From the NCBI GenBank assembly GCA_026982235.1, contig JALSHM010000442.1, positions 1 to 8,910 on the forward strand: a DNA stretch of 8,910 nt. The letters run 5' to 3'. Shown piece after piece: positions 1 to 6,798 of this stretch. Position 1 is the first letter of the stretch; each line of letters opens with the position of its first letter. Position numbers and translations under genes: made by a program. This stretch comes from Robiginitomaculum sp. Its GTDB lineage: Bacteria; Pseudomonadota; Alphaproteobacteria; Caulobacterales; Maricaulaceae. Below the pieces are notes generated by a model, which had not been told where the DNA came from, did not search any database, and saw only the letters and a list, made by a program, of their open reading frames with translations.

Positions 1-124
1 CAAGCCCCAGTTCGATGAGAAAATATATGCCCGTGAGCCAGCCGGTAATCTTCAAAATGCGCGCATCCGCATTTATACCGTGAAAGCTAGCTGTTCCAGA
101 TTGATGTTGACTATGGCCTTTCAT
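1..124 (-). CDS. Probable cation diffusion facilitator (CDF) transporter, N-terminal part only
   Basis: Only the first 41 codons are present; the gene runs off the left edge of the window. The reading frame is open from ATG at 124-122. The N-terminus is short and carries three histidines (H4, H7, H15). A hydrophobic helix then starts near residue 26 (ITGWLTGIYFLIELGL), which resembles the first membrane helix of CDF metal/proton antiporters. These export Zn, Cd or Co from the cytoplasm. The start codon overlaps the stop of the upstream 81-residue gene as ATGA, so the two are probably translationally coupled. The family call rests on a short hydrophobic stretch plus metal-efflux context and could be wrong; another small polytopic membrane protein is possible. 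Confidence 0.5.
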   Translation of the reverse strand, partial: MKGHSQHQSGTASFHGINADARILKITGWLTGIYFLIELGL

Positions 125-366
125 ATACGTGCCAAGCCTACCCACATATCTAGAAACACTGCTTGGTCAAAAACGCCCTGTCCCATATATTTTGCGAAAA
201 AATAAAGTGTGCAAAGCATGGTTAAACCTGCGCCAATAATGAGCATAAAACTTGCAAGCTTACGAAACTTATTGTCTTTATTTAGAGGATTTCCAAGATA
301 AATCAGGCCAGCCGCAATGAGCGCAAGCTCTAATAAAAAAGCAATGGCGGCAACAAACATTGCCAT
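121..366 (-). CDS. Small two-helix membrane protein of unknown function, 81 aa
   Basis: I do not recognise this protein. I place the start at ATG 366-364 because a strong Shine-Dalgarno AAGGAG lies 7 bases upstream; the in-frame ATG at 414 would add 16 charged residues and has no such site. Residues 4-25 form one hydrophobic helix containing a glutamate (E13). A basic, polar loop follows at 26-36 (NPLNKDNKFRK), then a second helix at about 37-58. The C-terminal tail is amphipathic, about 20 residues long, and ends in WVGLARI. There is no cysteine or histidine cluster that would suggest metal binding. It is the first visible gene of a - strand pair and its stop overlaps the start of the probable CDF transporter. 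It may therefore be an accessory of that transporter, but this is inferred from position only. Confidence 0.65.
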   Translation of the reverse strand: MAMFVAAIAFLLELALIAAGLIYLGNPLNKDNKFRKLASFMLIIGAGLTMLCTLYFFAKYMGQGVFDQAVFLDMWVGLARI

Positions 367-547
367 ATTCTCTCTCCTTGGACACTTGTATTTACGTGCT
401 ATAATACGCAACAAGAATACATTTCCCTCAGTCCTTATTTAGCCAAAACTGGGGACATTTTAAAAAAGACACCGACCTTAAGATTTCACCTCATTAACGA
501 ATACCCCCTTGACAAAGACAAATTTATAGCTACGGGATAAGAGTGTT
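367..547. other. Divergent intergenic region, likely holding both promoters
   Basis: This 181-base AT-rich stretch separates the two divergent gene groups, so promoters for both should lie here. On the - strand TATTAT (406-401) is a reasonable -10 for the small membrane gene, but no good -35 is found 16-18 bases upstream of it. On the + strand a perfect -35-like TTGACA (509-514) lies before the 112-aa gene. The best -10-like match after it, GATAAG (536-541), is 21 bases away, too long for an ordinary promoter and longer than the 19-20 typical of MerR-controlled ones. The hexamer GAATAC occurs twice (415-420, 499-504). I see no clear MerR, ArsR or Fur operator dyad. Confidence 0.4.
374..379 (-). 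promoter_or_regulatory. Shine-Dalgarno site AAGGAG for the 81-aa gene
   Basis: On the - strand AAGGAG is followed by AGAGAAT and then ATG at 366. This near-consensus site decides the start of the small membrane protein in favour of the internal ATG rather than the longer frame. Confidence 0.75.
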
Positions 548-886
548 ATGCGACAAATATTCGTCAAAATCATGGTAATTTGCCTTTTGGTAATCTCAGT
601 GCATTCCTTTTCTGAAGGTGAATATGCGCCTGTTAGTGCCGCGAATGAAGCATCGCAAACACTGGTTTTCACTTCTGAAACGGTGCAGAATGACCACCTA
701 CCTCAAGGTGACACCCAGATGGACGCAGAATGCCATTTTTGTCATGCAGCTCATGTTTTACTTGTTATCGCACCCGAAAATTTTGCATTTAACATCTACT
801 CAACGCCTCAATTTGATGGTTTCGCGCAAGATATGCTACCATCGCTAATAGACGATATTGCCCACCCGCCAATAATCTCGATTTAA
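548..886 (+). CDS. Small exported protein with a CHFCH motif, 112 aa, upstream of czcC
   Basis: The N-terminus has a basic start and a hydrophobic core (residues 5-20, FVKIMVICLLVISVHS), consistent with a signal peptide and periplasmic location. The mature part is acidic and polar, with CHFCHAAH at residues 62-69 and a C-terminal HPP near residue 106. Small secreted proteins with a central CxxC(H) and a terminal PP are common next to czc-type operons and resemble the DUF2946 group; this placement is from memory and tentative. CHFCH formally matches the CxxCH haem motif, but the two cysteines and flanking histidines could equally bind a metal ion. Start at 548 has only a weak ribosome site (GGATAAGAG). 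It lies 147 bases before czcC on the same strand and may be co-transcribed. Function is unknown; metal binding or sensing in the periplasm is a guess. Confidence 0.65.
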   Translation: MRQIFVKIMVICLLVISVHSFSEGEYAPVSAANEASQTLVFTSETVQNDHLPQGDTQMDAECHFCHAAHVLLVIAPENFAFNIYSTPQFDGFAQDMLPSLIDDIAHPPIISI

Positions 887-1033
887 CATACCGCCCTAAG
901 TGTATCTTAATATCTGAGAAGATATTTCACTGTCTGCGGCTAAGTGTAGGCTAGCCTTGCCTACAGATTATGTGACTGACTAAATTTTGCTCTAGGAGCA
1001 ATTCCAAAGTCAAAAAATCAAGAGAATTGAAAA
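887..1033 (+). other. Intergenic region before czcC with three short stem-loops
   Basis: Three perfect short inverted repeats lie in 93 bases. Stem 1 is AATATCT (909-915) with AGATATT (920-926) and loop GAGA. Stem 2 is TGTAGGC (945-951) with GCCTACA (959-965) and a 7-base loop. Stem 3 is TTGCTC (987-992) with GAGCAA (996-1001) and loop TAG. None is followed by a T-run, so they do not look like intrinsic terminators. They could be operators or leader RNA structure for czcC. No -35/-10 pair stands out. The czcC ribosome site is weak (AGAGAA at 1021-1026, 7 bases before ATG). Confidence 0.5.
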
Positions 1034-2347
1034 ATGAAAACGAAATATAGTGTGCTGCTCGGCACATATGTGGCAATACTTATGAGTAATAGTGCTATGC
1101 CCGCATATGGTCAAGTTTTGAGCGCAAACCAAGATGACTTGCCAGAGCTGATAACGCTTACGCCCAAGGAAATGCGAAAATCCATTACGGCTTCAAGTGT
1201 AAAAAGACTGGATGTTGCAAGTTTTGCTACAGAGGCTTTATTAAATCACCCCTCAATCAGCGCCGCACAAGCGGCTCTTGAAGCGGAAAAAGCACGAGCG
1301 CGAGGTATGGGGCGCAAACTTTACAACCCAGAGCTTGAACTTGATATTGAAACTGCCGAAACGCAAACCGCCACAATTGGTTTATCGCAAACTTTGGACA
1401 GGCACGGCAAACGCAAAGCCCGCACTCTTGCAGGACAAGACAATGTAAATGCGGCACAAGCTACGTTGGAATTGGTGCGCAAAACTCTGCAAGCTGAACT
1501 GTTAACTGCCTTGTCGGAATATCAGGCCAATTACGATCTTTTGGGGCTTGCGAAACGTAAAGTGGAATTTAGCCACAGTTTTTTGTCCTTGGCGCAAAGA
1601 CGTGAAGCCGCTGGCGACCTGTCGTCCTCTGACGTATTAACGGCAAAACTCGCACTTTCAAGCGCTCTTGCTGATGTAGCACGCACGCGCACAGAATTAT
1701 CACGATCAGCGCAAGCCTTGATTACACTAACAGGACAAGTTCAGGAGGCTTGGCCCATGTTAACGGGCACACCAAATATATCAAATGTGACCACTGAATT
1801 ACCAAATCCGGATCAATTACCTGAAATTCGTTTGGCGCTTGCCCAATCAAGAGCCTCATATTCTATGATAAGCGTTGCACAAAAAATGCGTAAAACCGAC
1901 CCAACAATTGGTGGCCGTATTGGTGGTGAGGGTTCAAGTATTCTTTTCGGTGTTAGTCTCGCTATACCACTTCAAATCAACAATAACTTCCAAGACAGCG
2001 TTGATATTGCCAAAGCAGAAAGTCTTCAGGCTGATGCAGGGTTAAGACGTGTACGCCGACAAACCATTGCGCGGCTCAACGGCTCTCGCCGTAGATTGGA
2101 CGCCGCGAACCAAGCTTGGCAAGATTGGCAAAACACGGGAGCCAACCAACTAGGCACCCAAAGAGACCTCCTTAAACGTCTTTGGGAGGCGGGCGAACTA
2201 GGTGCGACCCAATATCTTATTCAATACAATCAAACATTCGAAGCACAAAGCGCATCTGCTCAATTAAAGGCCACTTATTGGCGGTCTTGGTTCGAATATT
2301 TAGATGCCAGTAATTCAATTCCAAAGTGGTTGGAGGCCATAAAATGA
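1034..2347 (+). CDS. czcC: CzcC-type outer-membrane efflux protein (TolC family)
   Basis: This 437-residue protein is the outer-membrane channel of a tripartite heavy-metal RND pump; such proteins form a trimeric beta-barrel with a long periplasmic helical tunnel. Residues 1-26 look like a signal peptide ending in PAYG before QVL. There is no lipobox cysteine, so it is probably not a lipoprotein. The mature part shows the duplicated OEP architecture. The first repeat includes a long helix with NHPSISAAQAALEAEKARARG and, further on, GDLSSSDVLTAKLALSSALADV. The second repeat includes GELGATQYLIQYNQTFEAQ near residue 395. Length is normal for CzcC (about 420-440). Its TGA overlaps the czcB ATG, so outer channel and adaptor are translationally coupled. 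The family call is firm; metal specificity cannot be read from this subunit. Confidence 0.92.
   Translation: MKTKYSVLLGTYVAILMSNSAMPAYGQVLSANQDDLPELITLTPKEMRKSITASSVKRLDVASFATEALLNHPSISAAQAALEAEKARARGMGRKLYNPELELDIETAETQTATIGLSQTLDRHGKRKARTLAGQDNVNAAQATLELVRKTLQAELLTALSEYQANYDLLGLAKRKVEFSHSFLSLAQRREAAGDLSSSDVLTAKLALSSALADVARTRTELSRSAQALITLTGQVQEAWPMLTGTPNISNVTTELPNPDQLPEIRLALAQSRASYSMISVAQKMRKTDPTIGGRIGGEGSSILFGVSLAIPLQINNNFQDSVDIAKAESLQADAGLRRVRRQTIARLNGSRRRLDAANQAWQDWQNTGANQLGTQRDLLKRLWEAGELGATQYLIQYNQTFEAQSASAQLKATYWRSWFEYLDASNSIPKWLEAIK
2332..2336 (+). promoter_or_regulatory. Shine-Dalgarno site GGAGG for czcB
   Basis: GGAGG inside the last codons of czcC lies 7 bases before ATG at 2344. 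It selects this start over the upstream in-frame ATG at 2326, which would add six residues (MVGGHK) ahead of the signal peptide. Confidence 0.75.
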
Positions 2348-3507
2348 CATATCCAAAAATAATTATTACATTCACTTCTGTTTTTCTATTGGCAAGTAGC
2401 GCACTGTATACACTATCTTTTCCCGCCTTCGCGCAAGAAAGCCATGTCGAAACCGAAGATGGGCATAGCGAAGAAGAAGGCGTTATCGAAATGAACGCGG
2501 ACGAGCGCCATAAAAAAGGTGTGACTACGGCTAAGGTTTCTATGGAAAACCTAGGTAGTGAAATATCGGCGCCAGGCATCGTCATTCTCAATCAATATAA
2601 AACCAGCCGGGTTACACCGCGTATTTCCGCACAAATCACCAAAAGACACGCGCGGCTCGGACAATATGTCAAGCGCGGCGCTCCATTAGCCACCCTAACC
2701 AGTGTCGAGTTGGCAGAAGCCCAAGGCAATGCAATCGTCTCCCATCAGGAATGGAAACGGGTACAGGCTCTCGGTCAGGATGTTGTTTCAAAGCGCCGTT
2801 ATGTTGAGGCCAAAGTGGCAGCTCAACTTAGCAAAGCCAAAATTACTGCCTATGGCATGACCTCCAAAGCGGTTGGCCGATTACTCGCGAGCGGAGATGC
2901 GGCTAAGGCGACTGGTGTTTTCACGCTTTTTGCCGGGCAATCCGGCACAGTGATGCAGGATGATTTTGTCTTAGGTGAAATCATTGAGCCGGGTCGGGTT
3001 TTATTTGAAATCAGCGACGAGAGCAAAGCTTGGGTCAATATAAAGGTATTCGCGCGAGACGCTGAGAACATTGATATTGGCGCAGTGGTAAGAGTAAAAG
3101 CCAGCGGCAACACCAAAGAGTATGATTGGAAATACGGTAAGGTATTACAAATGGGTCATCAGATTGATGAAACCACGCGTACCTTACCAATTCGTGCTCA
3201 GTTGGATAATGCCGGCGATAGCCTGCATGCAGGCCAATTTGTGACAGCTTATTTGCAAATCGGAAAAGCCGAAAAAACTCTGGTCGTGCCCACACAAGCC
3301 GTGACCTTTATGGAAGGCCAAGACGTGGTTTTCGCTGTTGAAGGTGATGAACTGCACCCGATGCCCGTACAACTAGGAACTAAGCGCGGCGAGTGGGTCG
3401 AGATAAAAAGTGGCATTGGCGAGGGCACTGAAATCGCCACCTCACAAATTTTCTTGCTGAAGTCGCTTATTCTAAAATCAAAAATGGGATCAGGTCATGG
3501 GCATTAG
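2344..3507 (+). CDS. czcB: CzcB-type periplasmic adaptor of heavy-metal RND pump
   Basis: This is the membrane-fusion (adaptor) subunit linking CzcA to CzcC, 387 residues from the chosen start. Residues 1-30 form a signal peptide ending in AFA before QES. The early mature region is rich in H, D and E (SHVETEDGHSEEEG), and the protein ends in GHGH; both could bind metal. The barrel-sandwich (lipoyl) domain is split: first half with GQYVKRGAPLATL near 106-118, second with GTVMQDDFVLGEIIEPG near 201-217. The alpha-hairpin between them starts at SVELAEAQ. A beta-barrel with IDETTRTLPIRA near 274-285 and a membrane-proximal domain follow. The start overlaps the czcC stop as ATGA. The 150-base gap to czcA holds a palindromic repeat. 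Identification is secure; metal specificity is not determined by this subunit. Confidence 0.94.
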   Translation: MTYPKIIITFTSVFLLASSALYTLSFPAFAQESHVETEDGHSEEEGVIEMNADERHKKGVTTAKVSMENLGSEISAPGIVILNQYKTSRVTPRISAQITKRHARLGQYVKRGAPLATLTSVELAEAQGNAIVSHQEWKRVQALGQDVVSKRRYVEAKVAAQLSKAKITAYGMTSKAVGRLLASGDAAKATGVFTLFAGQSGTVMQDDFVLGEIIEPGRVLFEISDESKAWVNIKVFARDAENIDIGAVVRVKASGNTKEYDWKYGKVLQMGHQIDETTRTLPIRAQLDNAGDSLHAGQFVTAYLQIGKAEKTLVVPTQAVTFMEGQDVVFAVEGDELHPMPVQLGTKRGEWVEIKSGIGEGTEIATSQIFLLKSLILKSKMGSGHGH

Positions 3508-3657
3508 TGTACAGTTATATACATCATTCCTCCCAATCCCGCTCATACCCAGCTTGACTGGGTATCCAGCGAATAGAGAGCGAGCAAAGCTCGCACATTA
3601 TTGTTCAACTGGATTCCCGGTCGGGGTCGGGAATGCGCGGTGTGAGGGGAATAAATC
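3508..3657 (+). repeat. Palindromic intergenic repeat element between czcB and czcA
   Basis: The core spans about 3525-3635 and is bounded by CATTCC (3525-3530) and GGAATG (3630-3635), which are complementary. Inside are ATACCCAG/CTGGGTAT (3545-3552, 3558-3565; loop CTTGA), GCGAGC/GCTCGC (3580-3585, 3589-3594; loop AAA) and ATTCCCG/CGGGAAT (3613-3619, 3628-3634). ATCCAG (3564-3569) can also pair with CTGGAT (3609-3614), closing an arm around the middle hairpin. Nested palindromes with CTGGATTCCCGG-like ends are typical of dispersed intergenic repeats in alphaproteobacteria; the specific family is not assigned. After the element, GAGGGG (3644-3649) serves as the czcA ribosome site, 8 bases before ATG. 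Confidence 0.7.
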
Positions 3658-6600
3658 ATGTTAAATAAACTCGTAGAATTTTCGCTTCAGTACAAAGTGC
3701 TTGTACTCATCACCTTTGGCGTCATCGCCTTTTTGGGCGTGCGCGCCATCAACACAATTCCCATTGACGCTTTCCCGGATGTTACCCCGGCCCAGGTCAA
3801 TATCTATACGGAAAGCCCCGGATTGGCGGCTGAGGATGTGGAGGAACTCCTCACATTCCCTATCGAATCCGCTATGGCCGGCTTACCGGATGTCAAAGAA
3901 ATCCGTTCCGTTAGTCTGTTTGGTTTGTCCTATGTGGCCGTGTACTTCAAAGACGACATGGACATATATTTCGCCCGCCGTCTTGTGGGCGAGCGCTTGC
4001 AAGAGGTCGGCGACCGCATCCCCGAAGGCTACGGCACGCCCGAGCTTGGCCCCAACACTTCGGGGCTGGGGCAAGTATTTTGGTACACATTGGAACGCGC
4101 CGACGAGAAACTGAACGCTGATATTACCGATATGGATTTGCGCACGCTGCAAGACTGGACAGTGCGGCTTATCTTGCGCACCGCGCCGGGGGTTGACGAT
4201 GTCATGTCGTGGGGCGGTCAGGAGCGACAATATCAGGTGCAAATAGACCCGCTTAAGCTGATAAAATTTGGGCTTGGCTTTACCGATGTTATGGAAGCCA
4301 TTGAGGCCAATAACCGCCAAGTCGGCGGGCAGTATATTGACCAGGGTTCAGAACAATTTTTGGTGCGCGGGCTTGGCCTGGTCAAAAACGAAGCCGATAT
4401 TGGTGCTATCAAGCTTAAGTCCGTAGACGGCACCGCCGTGTATATCCGCGATGTGGCCACGGTGAAACAAGAGGGTGCTTTGCGCTTCGGTGCAGTGACC
4501 CGCGACGGCAAGGAAGTTGTGCTGGGCATGGCCTTGTCGCGCATGGGGGAGAACGCCAAAACAGTCGTTGATAATGTCAAAACCAAGCTGGAAACCGTGG
4601 AGAAAGCTTTGCCGCCCGGTGTGGTGGTCAAGCCAATTTACCAGCGCACGGACTTGGTTGAAAAGGCAGTTGATACTGCCGAAAAAGCCTTAATCCAGGG
4701 GGCCGTTCTCATTGCCATTGTGCTATTTTTGTTTTTGGGCGAAATCCGCTCGGCCATAGTGGTCACAACCGCCTTGCCTATTGCTATGCTAATCGCTTTT
4801 ATCATGATGAACCAGATGGGTCTGTCGGCCAATCTTATGTCATTGGCGGGTCTTGCTATCGGGATTGGGATGATGGTGGACGGCGCCATTGTCATGGTGG
4901 AAAATTCGTTTCGCATTATGGCAGAGCGAAAATCTGCCAATGAAAGTGCGGGAGGAAATGGCGAGGTCAATCGAACAGCGGCGGTGCTAACGGCGGCCAA
5001 AGAGGTTGCCGGCCCCATGACATTTGCTATTGCTATTATCATTATCGTGTTCATGCCCCTGTTCACCCTTGAGGGCCTGGAGGGCAAATTGTTCAAACCC
5101 ATGGCCTTTAATATCAGCTTTGCCATGGCCGGCTCCTTGTTCTTGACCTTGACCATGATCCCGGTTCTAGCGGCCCTCATACTCAAGCCAAAGACGGAAA
5201 AAGACACATGGATTGTGCGCGCACTAAAGCGCGGCTATCTACCAATGCTGGCGTTTTCCTTGCGGCGCAAGGCTTTGGTGATGGGTAGCGCAATCCTATT
5301 GCTGATCGGTTCGCTGAGCCTGTTTCCCTTGCTGGGCAAGGAGTTTATGCCCCAGCTTGAAGAAGGCTCGATTATGTGGCGGGTGTCGTCCATTCCCTCC
5401 ACCTCTCTTGACCAGTCTATCAAAATTGCCAAGAAAATTGAAACTGCACTGAGCAAATACCCCGAAGTTGAAACCACTGTCTCCATGATTGGCCGAGCCG
5501 AGAAAGGTGAGACTGCGGATGTCAATTATATGGAGGTTTACACCGCTCTAAAGCCCGAAAATGAATGGCCGGGCGACCGCAATATTACCGAGCTGGCCGA
5601 AGACATGCGCGAAACCCTTGAGGTGGTTGCGCCCACATCTGTGATTGCTTTCACCCAGCCCATCCAAATGCGGGTCGAGGAGCTTATCTCCGGGGTAAGG
5701 GCAACGCTAGCAGTCAAACTTTACGGCGAGAACTTGCAAGAACTGGACAGACTTAGTGCCGAGATAAAGGAAGTGCTGGAGAGTATAGACGGGGTGGCGG
5801 ATCTGTCCCTGGAGGCCAATATCGGCAAGCAGCAAATCCGTATCGAAGTGGATAGAACCGCATTGGCTCGCTATGGTATGAATGCGGATGATGTACTAAC
5901 CATTGTGCGTACTGGTATCGGTAGCGAGCCGGTTAGCACCTTAATCAACGGGGTGAGACGATTTGAAATCACCACCCGCTATAAGGACAATGCCAAGTCT
6001 TCAGTCGAAGCCATTGGCAATATCCCCATGCGCACTGGCGACGGGGCAATCATTCCCTTGTCCAGAGTGACCAATATCACCACCACGGAGGGCTATTCAT
6101 TTGTACGCCGCGAGCAATTACAGCGCTACGCCGTAATCCAGATGGATGTACGCGGGCGCGATATTGACAGCTTTGTCAGTGAGGCTAATGTAGCTATTGA
6201 AAACTCCGTCGAGATGCCGGTCGGGTATTGGGTCGAATGGGGCGGAGCTTTTGAAAACCAGCAACGAGCCATGAAAAGGCTCGGTATTATTGTCCCCGTC
6301 ACGATTTTCTTTATCTTCGTGCTTCTCTATACGGCGTTTAATTCCCTGCGCTATGCTGGCATGATTATTGCCAATGTGCCCTTTGCCGCTATTGGCGGGG
6401 TGGTTGCGCTGTATATTTCGGGGCAATATTTATCGGTGCCGTCGGCCATCGGGTTTATTGCGGTGTTTGGCGTGGCCATGCTCAACGGGATTGTGTTGCT
6501 TAGCTTTATCAACGAGCTGCGCGACAAAGGCATGAGCGTGTCCGAGGCCGTGCGCAAGGGTGCAGAACTACGCCTGCGTCCGGTAATGATGACAGCCAGC

Positions 6601-6798
6601 TCGACCATATTGGGGCTTGTCCCCATGCTGTTGTCCAGCGGGGTCGGGGCGGAAACACAGCGCCCGCTCGCTGCAGTGGTTGTTGGCGGCCTCATCACCT
6701 CGACATTTCTGACACTGATATTACTGCCGCTAATCTATGAATTTATCGAAGGCCGCAGAGAGCATAAAATGTTACAAAAACAGGAGGTAACACCATGA
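3658..6798 (+). CDS. czcA: CzcA-type heavy-metal RND inner-membrane pump
   Basis: This 1046-residue proton-driven antiporter of the HME-RND family drives metal export through CzcB and CzcC. Length and layout are standard: TM1 near 14-35, a large periplasmic porter loop, TM2-6 from about 345, a second porter loop from about 560, and TM7-12 up to about residue 1030. TM4 carries GIGMMVDGAIVMVEN with D408 and E415, at the same positions as the proton-relay residues of C. metallidurans CzcA. Residue 402, Asp in that protein, is Gly here. The second porter half has MRVEELISGVRA from residue 671, a CzcA-like pattern without the Met found there in CusA. GVAMLNG around residue 943 is also family-typical. 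The start follows GAGGGG. The stop overlaps the start of the PII-like gene. Divalent Zn/Cd/Co is likelier than Cu/Ag. Confidence 0.96.
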   Translation: MLNKLVEFSLQYKVLVLITFGVIAFLGVRAINTIPIDAFPDVTPAQVNIYTESPGLAAEDVEELLTFPIESAMAGLPDVKEIRSVSLFGLSYVAVYFKDDMDIYFARRLVGERLQEVGDRIPEGYGTPELGPNTSGLGQVFWYTLERADEKLNADITDMDLRTLQDWTVRLILRTAPGVDDVMSWGGQERQYQVQIDPLKLIKFGLGFTDVMEAIEANNRQVGGQYIDQGSEQFLVRGLGLVKNEADIGAIKLKSVDGTAVYIRDVATVKQEGALRFGAVTRDGKEVVLGMALSRMGENAKTVVDNVKTKLETVEKALPPGVVVKPIYQRTDLVEKAVDTAEKALIQGAVLIAIVLFLFLGEIRSAIVVTTALPIAMLIAFIMMNQMGLSANLMSLAGLAIGIGMMVDGAIVMVENSFRIMAERKSANESAGGNGEVNRTAAVLTAAKEVAGPMTFAIAIIIIVFMPLFTLEGLEGKLFKPMAFNISFAMAGSLFLTLTMIPVLAALILKPKTEKDTWIVRALKRGYLPMLAFSLRRKALVMGSAILLLIGSLSLFPLLGKEFMPQLEEGSIMWRVSSIPSTSLDQSIKIAKKIETALSKYPEVETTVSMIGRAEKGETADVNYMEVYTALKPENEWPGDRNITELAEDMRETLEVVAPTSVIAFTQPIQMRVEELISGVRATLAVKLYGENLQELDRLSAEIKEVLESIDGVADLSLEANIGKQQIRIEVDRTALARYGMNADDVLTIVRTGIGSEPVSTLINGVRRFEITTRYKDNAKSSVEAIGNIPMRTGDGAIIPLSRVTNITTTEGYSFVRREQLQRYAVIQMDVRGRDIDSFVSEANVAIENSVEMPVGYWVEWGGAFENQQRAMKRLGIIVPVTIFFIFVLLYTAFNSLRYAGMIIANVPFAAIGGVVALYISGQYLSVPSAIGFIAVFGVAMLNGIVLLSFINELRDKGMSVSEAVRKGAELRLRPVMMTASSTILGLVPMLLSSGVGAETQRPLAAVVVGGLITSTFLTLILLPLIYEFIEGRREHKMLQKQEVTP

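Noticed and set aside
509..541. Sigma-70 promoter TTGACA/GATAAG before the 112-aa gene
   Set aside because: The 21-base spacer is outside the usual range and GATAAG is only a 4/6 match, so it is mentioned only as a possibility in the intergenic entry.
478..672. 64-codon - strand frame overlapping the start of the 112-aa gene
   Set aside because: It has no signal peptide, helix pattern or family resemblance, whereas the + strand frame has a signal peptide and a CHFCH motif.
731..745. c-type cytochrome haem site in the 112-aa protein
   Set aside because: CHFCH fits CxxCH, but no axial-ligand Met/His context or cytochrome c fold pattern is visible. Small metal-locus proteins often carry CxxCH without haem, so it is not called a cytochrome.
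909..926. Intrinsic terminator after the 112-aa gene
   Set aside because: The 7-bp stem is AT-rich and followed by TCACTGTCTG rather than a T-tract, so termination is not supported.
3545..3634. CRISPR-like array or terminator between czcB and czcA
   Set aside because: The repeats are inverted, differ from each other and have no regular spacers. None is followed by a T-run, and the czcA ribosome site follows directly.
4638..5207. 189-codon open frame on the - strand inside czcA
   Set aside because: It is antisense to the TM2-TM6 region of czcA, including the TM4 motif. The protein shows no recognisable domain and no ribosome site was found.
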